From Anarhynchus alexandrinus (lineage: Eukaryota > Chordata > Aves > Charadriiformes > Charadriidae): a stretch of 64,000 nucleotides of DNA. Position 1 is the first letter of the stretch; each line of letters begins with the position of its first letter. The stretch covers positions 1,023,131 through 1,087,130 of the forward strand of contig VUYV01000017.1 in NCBI GenBank assembly GCA_008711295.1, written 5' to 3'. Below the pieces are notes generated by a model, which saw only the letters and a list, made by a program, of their open reading frames with translations, was not told where the DNA came from and did not search any database. Shown one piece after another: positions 37,042 through 49,539 of the stretch. Both the position numbers and the translations under genes were made by a program.

Positions 37042-39102
37042 TTCTGTTTAGTAAGACATTTAAGCACATGCTGTACTATGCTCAAGAAGCAGAGCTGGAT
37101 GTTTTTCTCTTAGTGGCAACTGAATCCTCCCTACCTGCTTTCATCATTTGGTTGTGTCTTCAAAATAAGAGCTCCTTTTCTTACACTGTTTTCCTAAGCC
37201 AACTCTGTATCTCCCCCTCCTCTCTGCCACCTCCTATTTGTACTTACAACTACTGTTACTGTCAGCTGTGCCTGCCATCTGCTTCCAGAATATTACAGAG
37301 CTGTAATCATAGGACATTTTTAAATTTATTCATACAAATCAAAGACGTTCAGTTGCTGTCAGGGGTGGATTTACTGCTTAGGAAGGCGCAGGTCCCCCAG
37401 CAGAGGCTTTTAGAGCCAGCAGCTGGCAGAGAGAGGCTGCAGGAGGTTTCCCTGCCCAGTTTGGCCATCCCACCTTGCTCCTGATGTCCAGCATTTCTGC
37501 ATTCTCAGGACTGGCCTCAGCTGAGATGAGCTGACTAATTGTGCTAGATTATTTGCAGTTTGGTGGTGAGCTCTAATCTGGGTGAGACCAAAGTAATTTT
37601 TCACTTGTGACCCCATTTATGCCTGGTCTGGAGAAGTACATAGCTACAGCAGTACCCTCTCTGTCTTGCTCCCTCTACAAATAGACTGTATCTCAGTATA
37701 TTTTTTTCTATTTGTGTTGTTTGGGATAGGCACTACTTTATTAAGTCTGAGCAGTGCCTATAATCGTGTCCCAATCCGTCAAGAGCTTCTAGGTGCTACT
37801 CTAGTACATGGCAGTAGCAATACTGGAATGCCGGTGATGGGATAGCCATGTCTTCCCACACGGGTAGCAGATGCTAAGAGTTACTCCTGCACTGCTCAGT
37901 TTATACTCTCAACTTCTCAGTTTAACAGAAGAGGCTGTAATAGGCTATGTTTACATTATAAAGTGGTGTGGACTGCTTCTACTGCTCTAGGAAAGATTCT
38001 GCAACCTGAAACTGCTGGTGCCAAGGACCCACATACACAATATGCATATCTCAGGGTGGTGGGTTTTTTTTGCTTTGGGTTTGCTTTACTCTGATCCCCC
38101 AGACTGAACATACATTTGGGGCAGGAGTGCATTAGGTGCACTCTTGGTGAGCAACTTCCAGTTTGGCTTCATCCAAGGGGAGTCTGATGCATGCTCTGTG
38201 ATAGAAACCAAAGTGGGGGTGATGGAGAACTGCACATTTCTGATCCAAACTAAAGGGCTGATATGGATGCACTGGTCTCTGCAGCACAAAAAGTCCATTC
38301 TTGCTCTGTTGCTCTTTTATATTTCTGTTTGCATTATGCTCCACTGACTTGGAAACTATTTAAAATCAGTTTAAAAAACTTTACTCTTTCACAGATCAAT
38401 GCAGTAGGTGTATCAGTGTGCTTATTAAACTGTCTCTGCTAGGTTTCCTGGTTTCCAAAATCACCTTCGAGTATGACAGTGTTGTTATAAATGTCCCTAA
38501 ATAAAACCATTGTTATGTGGGAAAGGCAACAGAAATTAAAAAAAGAACTGTTACGTATTTCTGCAAAAACAAACCAATCCCCAAATGGACTCCATTTCCC
38601 CCAAGACCTGCTGCGAGATGGAGATCCAGCCTGAATGTAATGTGCCTATGACCTCAGTGAACCAATGCAAGCTGCCCACGGCAGCTGAGCTGCTGCAGGC
38701 TCAGCTAGTAGCTGGATGCAAGCCTACTTAGGATCCTGGAGGCTGTAGATGCAAGCCAAAAAGCTGTGGTCAAACGCTTGGCAGGTATAAGACCACAGAA
38801 ACCAAATGAGTAGAAAAGCTTCATTCAGCTCCGTTGTTGCTGCTGAGTTGATGTGTGGGAAAAAAGATGTGTGATCTACTGATTTGCAGTGGCAGTACAG
38901 CGGCCGGAGGTCTGCAAAAGCAGGATGCTTTCATCCCAGAGGGTTTATTTTTTTTAATTTATGGGGAGATCTTCAAAACACACTAAAAGGAGCTAAATGT
39001 GACACACAGTGCAAAGAGAAGCAGTGTTTCCAATGGCCCAGAGTTAGAACAGATTGCTTCCCTATAATTGTCTACCTACCCCTCAGCAGTGCCATAGCAC
39101 TT

Positions 39103-39760
39103 AGAATCATAGAATAGAATCATACTATGGTTTGGGTTGGAAGGGACCTTTAAAAGTCATCTAGTCCAACCCCCTGCAATAAGCATGTACATCTTCTACT
39201 AGATCAGGTTTCTCAGAGCCCCATCGAACCTGACCTCAAATTTTTCGACCATCTCTCTGGGCAACCTGTTCCAGTGTTTCACCACTCTCATCATTAAATA
39301 TTTCTTCCTTGTGTCTAGTCTGAATCTACCCTCTGTTAGTTTAAAACCATCACTTCTTGTCTTACTGCAACAGCGCCTGCTAAAAAGTTTGTCCCCATCT
39401 TTCTTATAAGCTCTCGTTACGTACTGAAAGGCTGCAATTTTCTTTTCTCCAGGCTGAATAACCCCAACTCTCAGCCTGCCTTCGTAGGAGAGGTGCTCCA
39501 GCTCTCTGATCATCTTTCTGGCCCTGCTCTGGACCTGCTCCAACAGGTCGATGTCTTTCCTGTGCCTAGTGCTCCAGAGCTGGATGCAGTACTCCAGCTG
39601 GAGTCTCACAAGAGCGCCGTAGAGGGGCAGAATCACCTCCCTTGACCTGCTGGCCATGCTTCTTTTGATGCAGCCTGGGATATGGTTGGCCTTCTGGGCT
39701 GTGGGTGTGCATTGCCAGTTCACGTCCAGGTTTTCATCCACCAAGCTAGTCCACTTGCTT
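39103..39760 (-). mobile_element. CR1 LINE, 5'-truncated, well preserved
   Basis: Minus-strand CR1 of about 650 bp. Its 3' end, on the plus strand AGAATCATAGAATAGAATCA, begins at 39103. The 3' UTR (GGTTTGGGTTGGAAGGGACC) and the last 181 codons of ORF2 are intact without a frame break. This is the best-preserved coding remnant in the window, so it may be one of the younger insertions. The 5' break lies near 39745-39760. Confidence 0.93.
39199..39744 (-). pseudogene. CR1 ORF2 C-terminal remnant, 181 codons
   Basis: An uninterrupted minus-strand frame encodes the part of CR1 ORF2 that follows the reverse-transcriptase catalytic core. Recognisable blocks in order are [40 protein letters not shown], the LSYEGRLR stretch, RFRLDTRKKYLMMRVVKHWN and the terminal RLPREMVEKFEVRFDGALRN. 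A full CR1 ORF2 has an endonuclease and a reverse transcriptase upstream; both are missing here, so it has no activity of its own. Lack of stops over 546 bp suggests limited decay since insertion. The stop lies about 95 bp before the element's 3' end, normal for the family. Confidence 0.88.
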
Positions 39761-41216
39761 TAATCCATTTGCCAGTATCCTCTCAAAGGTGGGAAGGCTG
39801 ATGAGAGTATACTTAACTTGAATGTAAAATCCTTGACAAGGACAAAGAGTACATCAAGAGGGAAAAGGTTAGAGTCAGCTGGTGCATTGGCTTTGCGAGG
39901 GTCTGCAGCTGCTACCGTGTCACCAAAGGCTGACAATGACACAGGTGAAAGGGCAGACATGGAAAGGATCAGTGAAGGCAACAGTAATGAGGGAGAAGTA
40001 CCAGAAACTGGGGAAAGGCCACAGAATATTACTACTCTGGATGAAGTGCCTAAACCTTGGTCCGGTGGTGACAGTTTGCTGTCTTTGCTGCCAGGTTGTG
40101 TGGAGTGGCAGCAGAGATCTCGAAATGCTGGAGGAGAAGGAAATGGTGATTATAGGTTTGTGACCAGGGCAAGCAGGAAGGAAGGCACTGAGTCCTTGAA
40201 TTGTGCTGCTGTGGGGAGGCTCCTTTGAGCATACGGCAGTGAGGCAGGCAGTGGTACCTACCAAAAACCCATTCCAGTACTAGCGCATGATTTTCTTTGT
40301 AGTGCTAGTTCAAGTCATCTCATAAAAGGACTGTATCATTTAAATGAACTGCAGGTTACTTCAGGTGCTGGTCAAAGAGGCACAATCAGTTCTGCTACAT
40401 CCAATATATGCCTGAACAACTGCAACTTAATGGAACAAGTTGAACCAACCTTCATTTCCTTGCTCCATCCCACAGCTCCTGTGTGAACATGCTGATGTGC
40501 ATGTCTTGGGATGCGATGTGGAGCCCCTTTACCTATTATGCTGCATTCAGCATCAGAAGCAGGAAAAATCTTATTAACTCAGACAAGGAGCCTCATCATG
40601 TTCATCATGGAGCTTGCAAGTCCTTGTTCTCGGACATAACAGGCAGGTGTGTCAACAGTGGTTGGAACTAATGTGAGCAATTCTGCGCTATGTGGAGTCA
40701 GTATGTCTTTGGTCTCTCTGGATGTATCTACACTGGACAGTGGGTACTGGGTACGTATCTCAAAGAGCCTTTAAGGAACCTGATCCTTCATTGTCCAGGT
40801 CTGAACAGACGGTTTCCTTTCAGGCCCTCTCATTTCAATGTATTTTCTGTGAAAACCATGGTGGTATGGGATGACAGCATTCCCCAAGAAATAGACACCT
40901 CACCAGGACATGCATCTAGGGTCCCAAAAGCTTTCCCAGGCCCTGCAGCTGCATCCCTGTGCCTGAGTTCCCACAGCTTCAATGGGGACGTAGCACCACC
41001 TAACTGATAGTGAGTTGCGGCTGTCAGCAAGGACAGGCTTCACAGCCCTGGGGTGGAGAGGGTAGGTATGGTTACAGTCAAGGACACTGAAAAGAAACTG
41101 ATCCCTAGGAAGCAGAAATTCAAGGTGTGACAAAAACATTTTCTTCTTCTTGCCTAAATTATCCGTATATAAACTTGTCTATGTTTGAATATAGGTGGGG
41201 TTTTTTCGGTTGGGTT

Positions 41217-41234
41217 CCCCCCCCCCCCCCCCCA
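41217..41234. repeat. Poly-C tract (C18)
   Basis: Eighteen consecutive C after TTGGGTT, followed by AGAAAATG. It is highly unstable, and the opposite strand is an 18-G run. Confidence 0.95.
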
Positions 41235-41999
41235 GAAAATGCATTCAGCAAGACAATTTTAAAACAGCTTGGTTCCTAGCTAGTCAGAGCTTCACACCTT
41301 TAAATTGTGTTAGTTGTACATGCTTAGCTACAGACTCTGTCAGGTATAAACCAACATATATTAGGCCAGTATTCTGTAAGCTCTGAACCTCAGCCTGTTT
41401 CACACAGCTTCAGCCCTCAGTTATCTTATATACCGCCTTTTAAATGAAAAAGTCTGCTGAAGTAATTATTGCTGTGTAATAGCAAATATAATTTCTCATT
41501 AAAATATTGTAGACATTATTTTTGTGTGCAGTCTGCAGTGAAACATAGGTACAGATCTATGGGTCATGCATAGGTTGCACAAAAGTCTAGCTTTGGTAGT
41601 AAACTATACAGCTCTTAAATGTTGTTTCTTCAAATCCAGTTCAGTATTCACAGTAGGACTGAAAACAGCATTGACTGCTGACTGTTCGGAGCAAATGATT
41701 CAGTGCTCCCAGGACAGTCCTTTCAGGGCATGTATTCAAGAGGAACTCAACACCTAAGTTCCGAGATCTGATTTTAAGTATGTAGTTACTGAAATCACTG
41801 AAATTAAGATATCCCAATCTTGTGCATGCTGGTGTGAATGCGAAGAACAGAACAGCATATGAAGTCATAAAATAACGAATGGCAACGTTAATTTGGAGGC
41901 AAATAAAAGTGAGCAATTTTGACTTGAATTTTCTTTGTTTTAAAGTTACAGAGTGACAAATAACATGATTATAATAAATAATGGGATTTTTCAAAGCGC

Positions 42000-42440
42000 T
42001 TCTTATTAGGAGATTCAGATCGAGGCTTACTGTTTGCTCTCTATATGCAAATGGTAAATATTTTGCCTTTTACAAAATATTTCTTTTCTAACCCAAAGGC
42101 TGATACCTGCAGCTAAACTTGTGCTTCAACACACTCTCCTGACATGAAAAGCACTCATAAATTACAATCTAAACTGCAATTTCACATCCTCTTAGAAACC
42201 ACTCTAACTGAGGCATGGCAAGTCATTGAGCTAGTTGGCAGGGCAAAGCCTGTCAGTACACTAACACTGCAGGCATGTAACCTGTTTTCCCTTCCTCCAT
42301 CTGCCGCATTAATTTGGAGTTGGGTAGGCATTATGCAAAGCAATAGCTGCTACCATTTCAGAAATACGTATAATTCCCCTTCAGTTCACAGCCCTTTCTA
42401 TCGCATCCTATTGCATCAGGATTTTGACATCACACAGGTA
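42000..42440. promoter_or_regulatory. Candidate conserved non-coding element
   Basis: A repeat-free block with an octamer ATGCAAAT at 42045-42052, an AT-homeobox-like GCATTAATTTGG at 42306-42317, and GCATTATGCAAAGCAATAG at 42328-42346, which combines POU-like and CAAT-like words. Codon structure is absent despite an open 101-codon frame. The call rests on motif density only. Confidence 0.25.
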
Positions 42441-45400
42441 GTGCTTTAATGAGTCTGGGAAAAGGGAGATAAAAACATAACGGGAGCCATGGTTTTGCCA
42501 GGAACATGGTAGACCATGAGAAGACCATAGACAGATGGTCAATTAAATGCTTGTCCTTTACAAGTGTGGGGAATATCACTCACACAGTAAAAACCACGGG
42601 CTCAGGCCACCCCCACAGCTAGGGAACCTGCAGAGGAGAAGAGTGCTGCACACTTTCCAAGGCCATGCTAGGAAGGTTTCCAGTGACAGAGGCTGTGGAT
42701 GTGCAACCTGGAGGACCCTGCAGGACCAAACTCCCCTTGCCCGCTGTAGGTAGAACAGAGAGGTGGAACAGGCTATTGAAGCACCACCAGGGCGAGGCTT
42801 GGTGCCATGGAGGCTGTGGAGAACAGCTTCAGGGGTGCCATGCTGCACCAGCTTACTAAAACATCACTAAATTTACCTGAAGTTACTGCCTCTATGCTCT
42901 CGGTGTAAGGCACATCCACGAAATGTTTCAGTGCAACCGACATCAGCTTCTTTTATACCCCTGTTCTTTTGAAGGTCTCCATGCAGGTGCATGATGACTG
43001 CGTGCCTTTCTCATGGGAAATATCCCTCTGAGACCACTGTGGGTTTTGAGTGTCACTATCACCCATTTCTCCCCAGTGCCATCCCCCACATCCTACTTGC
43101 ACCCAGGTGACACGCTCTGGATGCAGCTGCTTGTTGATAGAGAAAACTGTAACAGTCAAAGTGAAAAAACTCCAGTAATGGGGGTAAGACATGAGAAAGT
43201 AAGTGGCAACAGCAGAGAAAGGGTGAGGCTTTTTCTCAGCCAGAGTTTCTCTTTTTAGAAGTAAAATCAGGACATGTAACAAACAAGGATGAATTGGAAG
43301 AAAAATTATCCCCTTGTGTCTTGTTTTGTGTTTTCTCTTAGGCTTAGACTTGTACTGTATTGGCAGCCCAAGCTCCTATAAGAGGCATCTGCTTTGAGTT
43401 TGGTGGGTTTGCTTTTTTCCTTTTAATTTTTCTCCCTTTTATTTTTGATTCTTTTCCCCCTCTAAGTTTCCTCTAGTAATATTTTCTCAGTTTTGGCATT
43501 CTCTTTTCCTCTTTTCTCTTACCCTCTTCTGTCTCTCCAGGCATCTCTAGCTGCGTCTGTCTGCTCAGTGCACTATCTTGCAGTTAGTAGATCCTTCAGA
43601 TGACCAAGGTTCAAGCTTTAGAAAGACCTTTTCTTTCCTTTTTTTTTTCCTTTTTCTTTCTCCGCCACTTTTTACTGTCTGCAAAACCAACTGTGGAGTG
43701 GGAGAGAGGCTCTCCCTCTTTCCAAGGACACAGTGCCACCTTACTTGGAAGTGGTTTTCCCTGACTTCTGCAGCTAATGGAATAATTTCCCTTCCTAGTT
43801 ACTTTGATGTGTTTCTTTCTCTATCTCCCAGTGAGTGAGGCAGCTGTGTGGGGGTTATTGGCAGCCAGGCACTTTACCATACCCTCTCTCAAGTAATGGG
43901 TTTGATTTTCATGTTCATTAAGGTTGCTCAACACCTGGTAAAGTGCTGCTTTTAGGACTTTCTAGTCTCCCGAGTTGGTGTAAAAGGGGTTTTGGCGCAA
44001 GTGAGAATAAAGACCAATACTGTCATTACCTGCTGTTCAAAATTACTTGTTACTTACTTTTCTTTGTGAAATTGGTGCTATCAGTGACATGAGAGAGGGA
44101 GGATGTTCTTGCCACTAAAAACAATGCACAGTGACTCGGGGGATTTCGGACTTATTCACATTTTTGCCTATTAGCTAGTGCATAATGCCCATTAGGTAAT
44201 ACAGCTTGAGCCCAGTTTTGGCCTCCAAAACATGAAAAAATACTTTCCTTCTTAAAGGTGCTGGAGGATTCATCCACTTTGAGATTAACTTTTATTTGTA
44301 CAGCACAGATGGCCCCACCACCCCTGTCTTCACATGGAATTAACCCAAATGCCTCACCTGCAATAATTATTTTTTGCAGACGCACTCATTTTCTTCTCTT
44401 TGGATATGTTCATTTGTAGGATGTTCATGAGAAGGGCTTTTGCATAGGCTGACCTTTGTCTGTTTCAGAGGTGGATAAAGCCCAGTTACCACTAAGCACT
44501 TAGAAAAAGATATGATTCCCCATGCTGAGTTTGGGTGGAGCACCATTTTGCTTTAAAATGAATGGCTACCTTATTTTTTCAGTGGTTTCCCTTGGACAAA
44601 AATTGGAGAAGAAAACTGTGTATTCCTTCTTGCATTTATAAAACATTAAGCCTATTCCATGCTTAAAACTAAATGTCTTAAGGGTTAAAAAAAACTGACA
44701 TTTTATGTTCCTTTCATAGTTCCTTTCTCAGTCAAAATTTTCCCTTTGAATGACTCATGCATAACTCATTTCCACAACACTGGCAATTCTTGACCTCATA
44801 CTTTCGTAATAACTGTTATAATTTGCTTCAGTCATTTTCTTTGTTGGTGGGATGACATCTGCCTCCATTAGAGGACCTTTTAAGTCAATTTTTTTTTTGT
44901 GAAGGAAACAAAAATAAATGTCAAGTCTGAGTAGTTTTTCCCTGTATTTTAAAGTCTCCCTGCAAAAGTATCTGGTGCATGATCTTGAAGGAGACAACGA
45001 GTGTGAGTTTGTGACCATACCTGCTCAAGGTCACAGTTTTCAGTGAGTGTAACTACACAAAAGCACTACACTGCACAATGATAAAAATATTGCCAACCTC
45101 TGTTTGCTAAACAGCCAGGTCTCAATGTGCTCCACTGGCAACCAGTTCTGTCTTCATAGATGGTCTTCTGGAGTTTGCAAAACACTGTGGAAGATACAGA
45201 AATGCTTCAGTAGGGTAATTATGCATTCAGTAAATCTCAAAATAATGGGGCGTTATATTTAATTTTATATTGTCCTTATTTTTAATAAGGTGCAGACTAT
45301 TAACTTCAGATTTCAGAATTCAGGGAGTTCACACCTTTTCAGTGTTTCTTCAGGCTGCCAGCAAACTTTTAAAGACACTGTGATTCACATACTGTTCACA

Positions 45401-45544
45401 TTTTCATTTTCATCTCAGAAACTATGAGCACTAGACATACCATTGTTAGTAAAGGCAAGATGTACTTGGAAACAATTCTGCAGAATTGGGTAAATCTGAC
45501 AGGGATTTCTGCAATGGAGGTGAATTTACACGTATTTGTTACAT

Positions 45545-45556
45545 ACACACACACAC
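45545..45556. repeat. Short (CA)n run
   Basis: CACACACACACA preceded by CATA and followed by an A7 run and a TA stretch. Short and imperfect. Confidence 0.7.
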
Positions 45557-45741
45557 AAAAAATATATATTAATTTGCTACAGGAGCTCCCTGATTCACTT
45601 AAAGTTATGGTATGATGTAATGCTTCTACCCTTTGCCCCTTTATTGAAACATTAATATACGTTTTGCACTAGGAGATGAAAGCAATATTTTACCACCTTC
45701 CACCTCTCTCTTTTAATTTTTCTCTAATTCTTTCTACACTG

Positions 45742-47735
45742 TCATAGAATCATAGAATTATTTAGGTTGGAAAAGACCTTTAAGATCATTGAGTCCAACC
45801 ATTAACCTGCCAAGTCTGCCACTAAAACATGTCCTTAACCAACCTTAACCAATATCTACACATCTTTTAAATACCTCCAGGGATGGTGACTCAACCACTT
45901 CCCTGGGCAGCCTCTTCCAAAGCTTGACAACACTGGCAGTGAAGAAGTATTTCCTAATACCCAAGCTAAAACTCCCCTGCCACAACTTGAGGCCGCTTCC
46001 TCTTGTTCTACTGCTCATTACCTGAGAAAAGAGACTGACCCCTACCTTGCTACAACCTCCTTTCGGGTAGTTGTAGGGAGTGATAAGGTCAGCCTCCTCA
46101 GCCTCCTTTTCTCCAGGCTAAACAACCCCAGTTCCCTCAGCCACTCCTTATAGGACTTATAGGACCCCTCACCAGCTTTATTGCCCTTCTCTGAAAATGC
46201 TCCAGCACCTCAATGTCTTTCTTGTAGTGTGGGGCCCAAAGCTGAATACAGTATTCAAGGTGGGGCCTAACCAGTGTGAGTACAGGGGGACAATCACCTC
46301 CTTAGTCCTGCTGGCCACACTATTCCTGATACAGGCCAGGATGCTATTGGCCTTCTTGGCCACCTGGGCACACTGCCGGCTCATATTCAGCCATCTGACA
46401 ACCAACACCCCCAGGTCCTTTTTCGCTGGCAGCTTTCCAGCCATTCTTCCCCAGGCCTGTAGTGCTGCATGGGGTTGTTGTGACCCAAGTGCGGGACCTG
46501 ACACTTGGCCTTGTTGAACTTCATACCATTGGCCTCACCCTATTGATGCAGCCTGTCCAGATCCCTCTGTAGAGCTTTCCTACCCTCAAGCAGATCAACA
46601 CTCCCACCCAGCTTGGTGTCATCTGCAAACTTACTGAGGGTGCACTTGCTCCCCTCGTTCAGATCACTGACAAACATATTAAACTGAACTGGCCCCAATA
46701 CTGAGCCCTGGGGAACACCACTTGTGACCAGCCACCAACTGGATTTAACTCCATTCACTACAACATTTGGGACCCAGCCATCCAGCCAGCTTTTTTATCC
46801 AGCAAAGATCCAAGCCCCAAGACCCATCCAAGCCATCAGCATCCAGTGTCTCCAAGAGAATGCTGTGAGAAACAATGTCAACGGCTTTACTAAAATCTCG
46901 TGTACGACATCCACAGCATTTCCCTCATTCATTAAGCTCGTCACCTTATCATAGAAGGAGATGAGATTAGTCTTTTGTGAAACTCCATTATGAAAGGACC
47001 TGCCTTTCATAAACCCATGCTGACTGGGCCGGATTGCCTGCTTGTCCTGTACGTGCCACATGCTGGCACTCAAGACGATCAGGTCCGTAACCTTCCCCGG
47101 TGCCAAGGTCAGACCGACAGACCTGTAGTTCCCCTGATCCTCCTTCCAGCCCTTCTTGTAGATGGGTGTCACATGTGCTAACTTCCAGTCAAGTGGGACC
47201 TCCCCGATTAGCCAGGACTGCTGATAAGTGATGGAAAGTGGCTTGGTGAGCACTTCTGCCAGCTCCCTCAGTATCCTTGTGTGGATCCCATCCAGCCCCA
47301 TAGACTCGTGTGTGTCTAAATGGTATAGCAGGTCACTAGACATTTCCCCTTGGATTATGGGGGCTTCATTCTGCTCCTCGTCCCTGTCTTCCAGCTCAGG
47401 GGGCTGGGTACCCTGAGAACACCTGGTCTTACTATTAAAGGCTGAGACAAAGAAGGCATTAAATACTTCAGCCTTTTCCTCATCCTTTGTCACTATGTTT
47501 CCCCCTGCATCCAATAGAAGATAAAGATTCTCCTTAGCCCTCCTGTTGCTAATGTATTTATAGAAGCACTTTTAACTGTCTTCTATGGCAGTAGCCAGAT
47601 TAACTTCTAGTTGGGCTTTGGCCTTTCTAATTTTCTCTCTGCATAACCTCACAACATCCTTGTAGTTCTCCTGAGTTGCCTGCCCCTTCTTCCGAAGGTC
47701 ATTCCATTCGCTTCTATTTGCAAGTTCAGTCTTTT
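45742..47735 (-). mobile_element. CR1 LINE, about 2 kb, with decayed ORF2
   Basis: The longest element in the window. On the minus strand it runs from the linker before reverse transcriptase (about 47735), through the RT core, to the 3' UTR and the terminal tail (plus-strand TCATAGAATCATAGAATTAT from 45742). Several frameshifts break ORF2. The endonuclease half and ORF1 are missing, so it is 5'-truncated. The 3' UTR follows a different subfamily pattern (TTAGGTTGGAAAAGACC, then ATTGAGTCCAACC) from the copies at 31.2 and 39.1 kb (GGTTGGAAGGGACC). Confidence 0.95.
46178..47514 (-). pseudogene. Broken CR1 ORF2 reverse transcriptase
   Basis: Three minus-strand frames give consecutive parts of the CR1 reverse transcriptase. 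The 46795-47514 frame has FNAFFVSAF, a YKKGWKEDQGNYRSVGLT finger region and IRPSQHGFMKGRS. Just before the palm A motif the frame shifts, at about 46898-46903 on the plus strand; the next frame reads RDFSKAVDIVSHS, the counterpart of the DFSKAFD catalytic block. The 46540-46758 frame has [14 protein letters not shown] and [11 protein letters not shown], with both palm C aspartates kept. The 46178-46504 frame has [20 protein letters not shown]. It cannot make a working enzyme as it stands. Confidence 0.92.
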
Positions 47736-48292
47736 AATTTGCCCTGTGTAAAGTAATGCTTTTCAAATTACCTGCTCTTTTCCACTTGCCAGCGTGTCTA
47801 TCTCATTCTGCTGCTCTTCTTTCTCCCATGATAATCCCTCTTTTTTTCCATGCTGCCATTCCATATATAAAAGTAAAGACCCCTTCTTTGCTGCTGCAAA
47901 ACTTTCAGGGAGTGAGAGTTTTGCCTGCTATTTCACCTTTGGCAACAAGGGTAAAAGCTTTCCCATTGATTCAAATGATAAAAACAGTAAGAGAACCTGA
48001 GAAAGAAGCCTGAGGTCAAGTAACAGTGCAGGTGTGATTGTCTTCTTGGTCCTTCATGACTCTTATCCTTGCTGGAACTCCTTCTTCCTTTCACACGTGC
48101 ACATCAATGATAGCTATTAAGCTATGCAGGTGGGGCCCCCTGGCAGCATCCTAGGCTGCTGGTATTAGGGATAAAATTCCCATTGAATTCCGTGCCCTTC
48201 AGTTGTTTCCTGAGGACACTGGCTACTCATTAATGTAAATAATCAGCACTATTTCTGTTAGTGGAAAGTACCTCTGTGGGCTGTTTGGTTGG

Positions 48293-48326
48293 TTTTTTTT
48301 TTTGGGGGGGGTGGGGGTGGTGGTGG
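48293..48326 (+). repeat. T11 followed by G-rich run
   Basis: T11 at 48293-48303 runs directly into G8-T-G5-T-GG-T-GG-T-GGG, a possible imperfect quadruplex. Confidence 0.7.
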
Positions 48327-49539
48327 GAGCAGAATGAAACAAATGAGAAACGAGTGAATTGTCTTTCTATTTCCTTTGTATAACACATCTGACCAGTTGT
48401 GCCCTGCTTTGCTGCTGACTGCCCCTGAAGACACTGGTCCACATAGACCTGTGGGAGCCTGAATGTTTCTGATGGGTGGTGGCCCTCTGGAAGAAGCAGC
48501 TGGAAAATACTGGCTGCCCCAGTCAGGGAGGACTCCTCCAGCGCTCAGCTCAGGTAACATACAGACATGCCAGATCTGATGGCTCCCACTAGCTTTTCTG
48601 TCAGCTGTGCAATTGCCTGTTAATTGTCAAACAGCTATAGAGGTGGCATGAATTGCTCTGCCCTCTGATATCTGGTCCGTGTTGCATGGGTTTTGAGGGA
48701 TGAGTAGCTTCTGAATTCAACACCAACAGCCAACACACAGATTTTAAAGTTGCTGGAGAGGCTGTTACGATCCCCTTGTCTGACCTTCTGGCTAGCCTGG
48801 GCCTAAGACTTGCACCACACTGCGCCTATGTTTAGTCTATAGTTCCATTTAAGTGTGGCATTATCCTCAGCAAGGCAGAACAAGTGGTTTTGGAGAAGAA
48901 AGAGGAGACAGGATGACTGGTTTCCTGCCCTTCTTTATTACAAATTCTCATCTGTGTACAAATCAGTTGCTGTTTATAGGTTGCATGTGAGAGCAAAGAT
49001 CAGGCACCTACTAAAATTTGAAAATAGATTCCTTTTGATGTATACCAAGTTTGGGGCTCTTAGGGGATGTTATTACTACAAATGGTGCACCCAGAAAAAT
49101 GTGGTTCGGGCAAATGTTGTATGACTTCTGTCATTTTAACTAGAACTTCATACATGTGTTCTTATCAGCACTGTGCACTGACTGTGGGAAAGGCTTTTGC
49201 TTTTTTATGGCTTCTCGCACCCTGATAAGAAGTATACTTTATCCATAGTTTCACAGATGTGGAATTTTTGTGGTAAGTGTTGAAGCGTCGTCCTGTATTT
49301 CCTTCTTCCCCTGGCTCCCCAGAAAAAGTGTACATTGTAAAGGACAGGTAGTGGTTTCTATCTACAAAGATAATACTAGCTGTCCCTTTCAAACTTCTGC
49401 TTTTGGCACTAACACGTTAGCACACTTCACACAAGCTGGGTCTCTTCCCTGAAAGAACGCAAGTTTGGCTGGGTGTCCACCACATTTCTCCACATATTAG
49501 GCTACTCCTGTTTTCACTTAGAAGCGGCATTAGTGTCAT

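Larger units (their letters stand above)
31457..39102. other. Non-coding DNA, no gene seen
   Basis: About 7.6 kb. It holds a 22-bp tandem duplication (34517-34564), a TG microsatellite (36042-36063), a G-rich quadruplex-like run (36500-36520) and a TC tract (37013-37041). The 188-codon ORF at 36918-37484 spans the TC tract and shows no domain, so I treat it as chance. Confidence 0.5.
39761..45741. other. Non-coding DNA with candidate enhancer
   Basis: About 6 kb between two minus-strand CR1 copies. It holds a C18 run at 41217-41234 and a motif-rich block at 42000-42440, described separately. GC-richer stretches at about 39840-40230 and 42560-42850 give open frames on several strands but no recognisable domain. 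Confidence 0.5.

Noticed and set aside
36918..37484. 188-codon plus-strand ORF
   Set aside because: It crosses a TC microsatellite that supplies Ser/Leu repeats. There is no domain and no splice structure.
39818..40228. 136-codon plus-strand ORF beside a CR1 copy
   Set aside because: It begins at TTG rather than ATG, is not part of the CR1 frame, and other frames on both strands are open across the same region.
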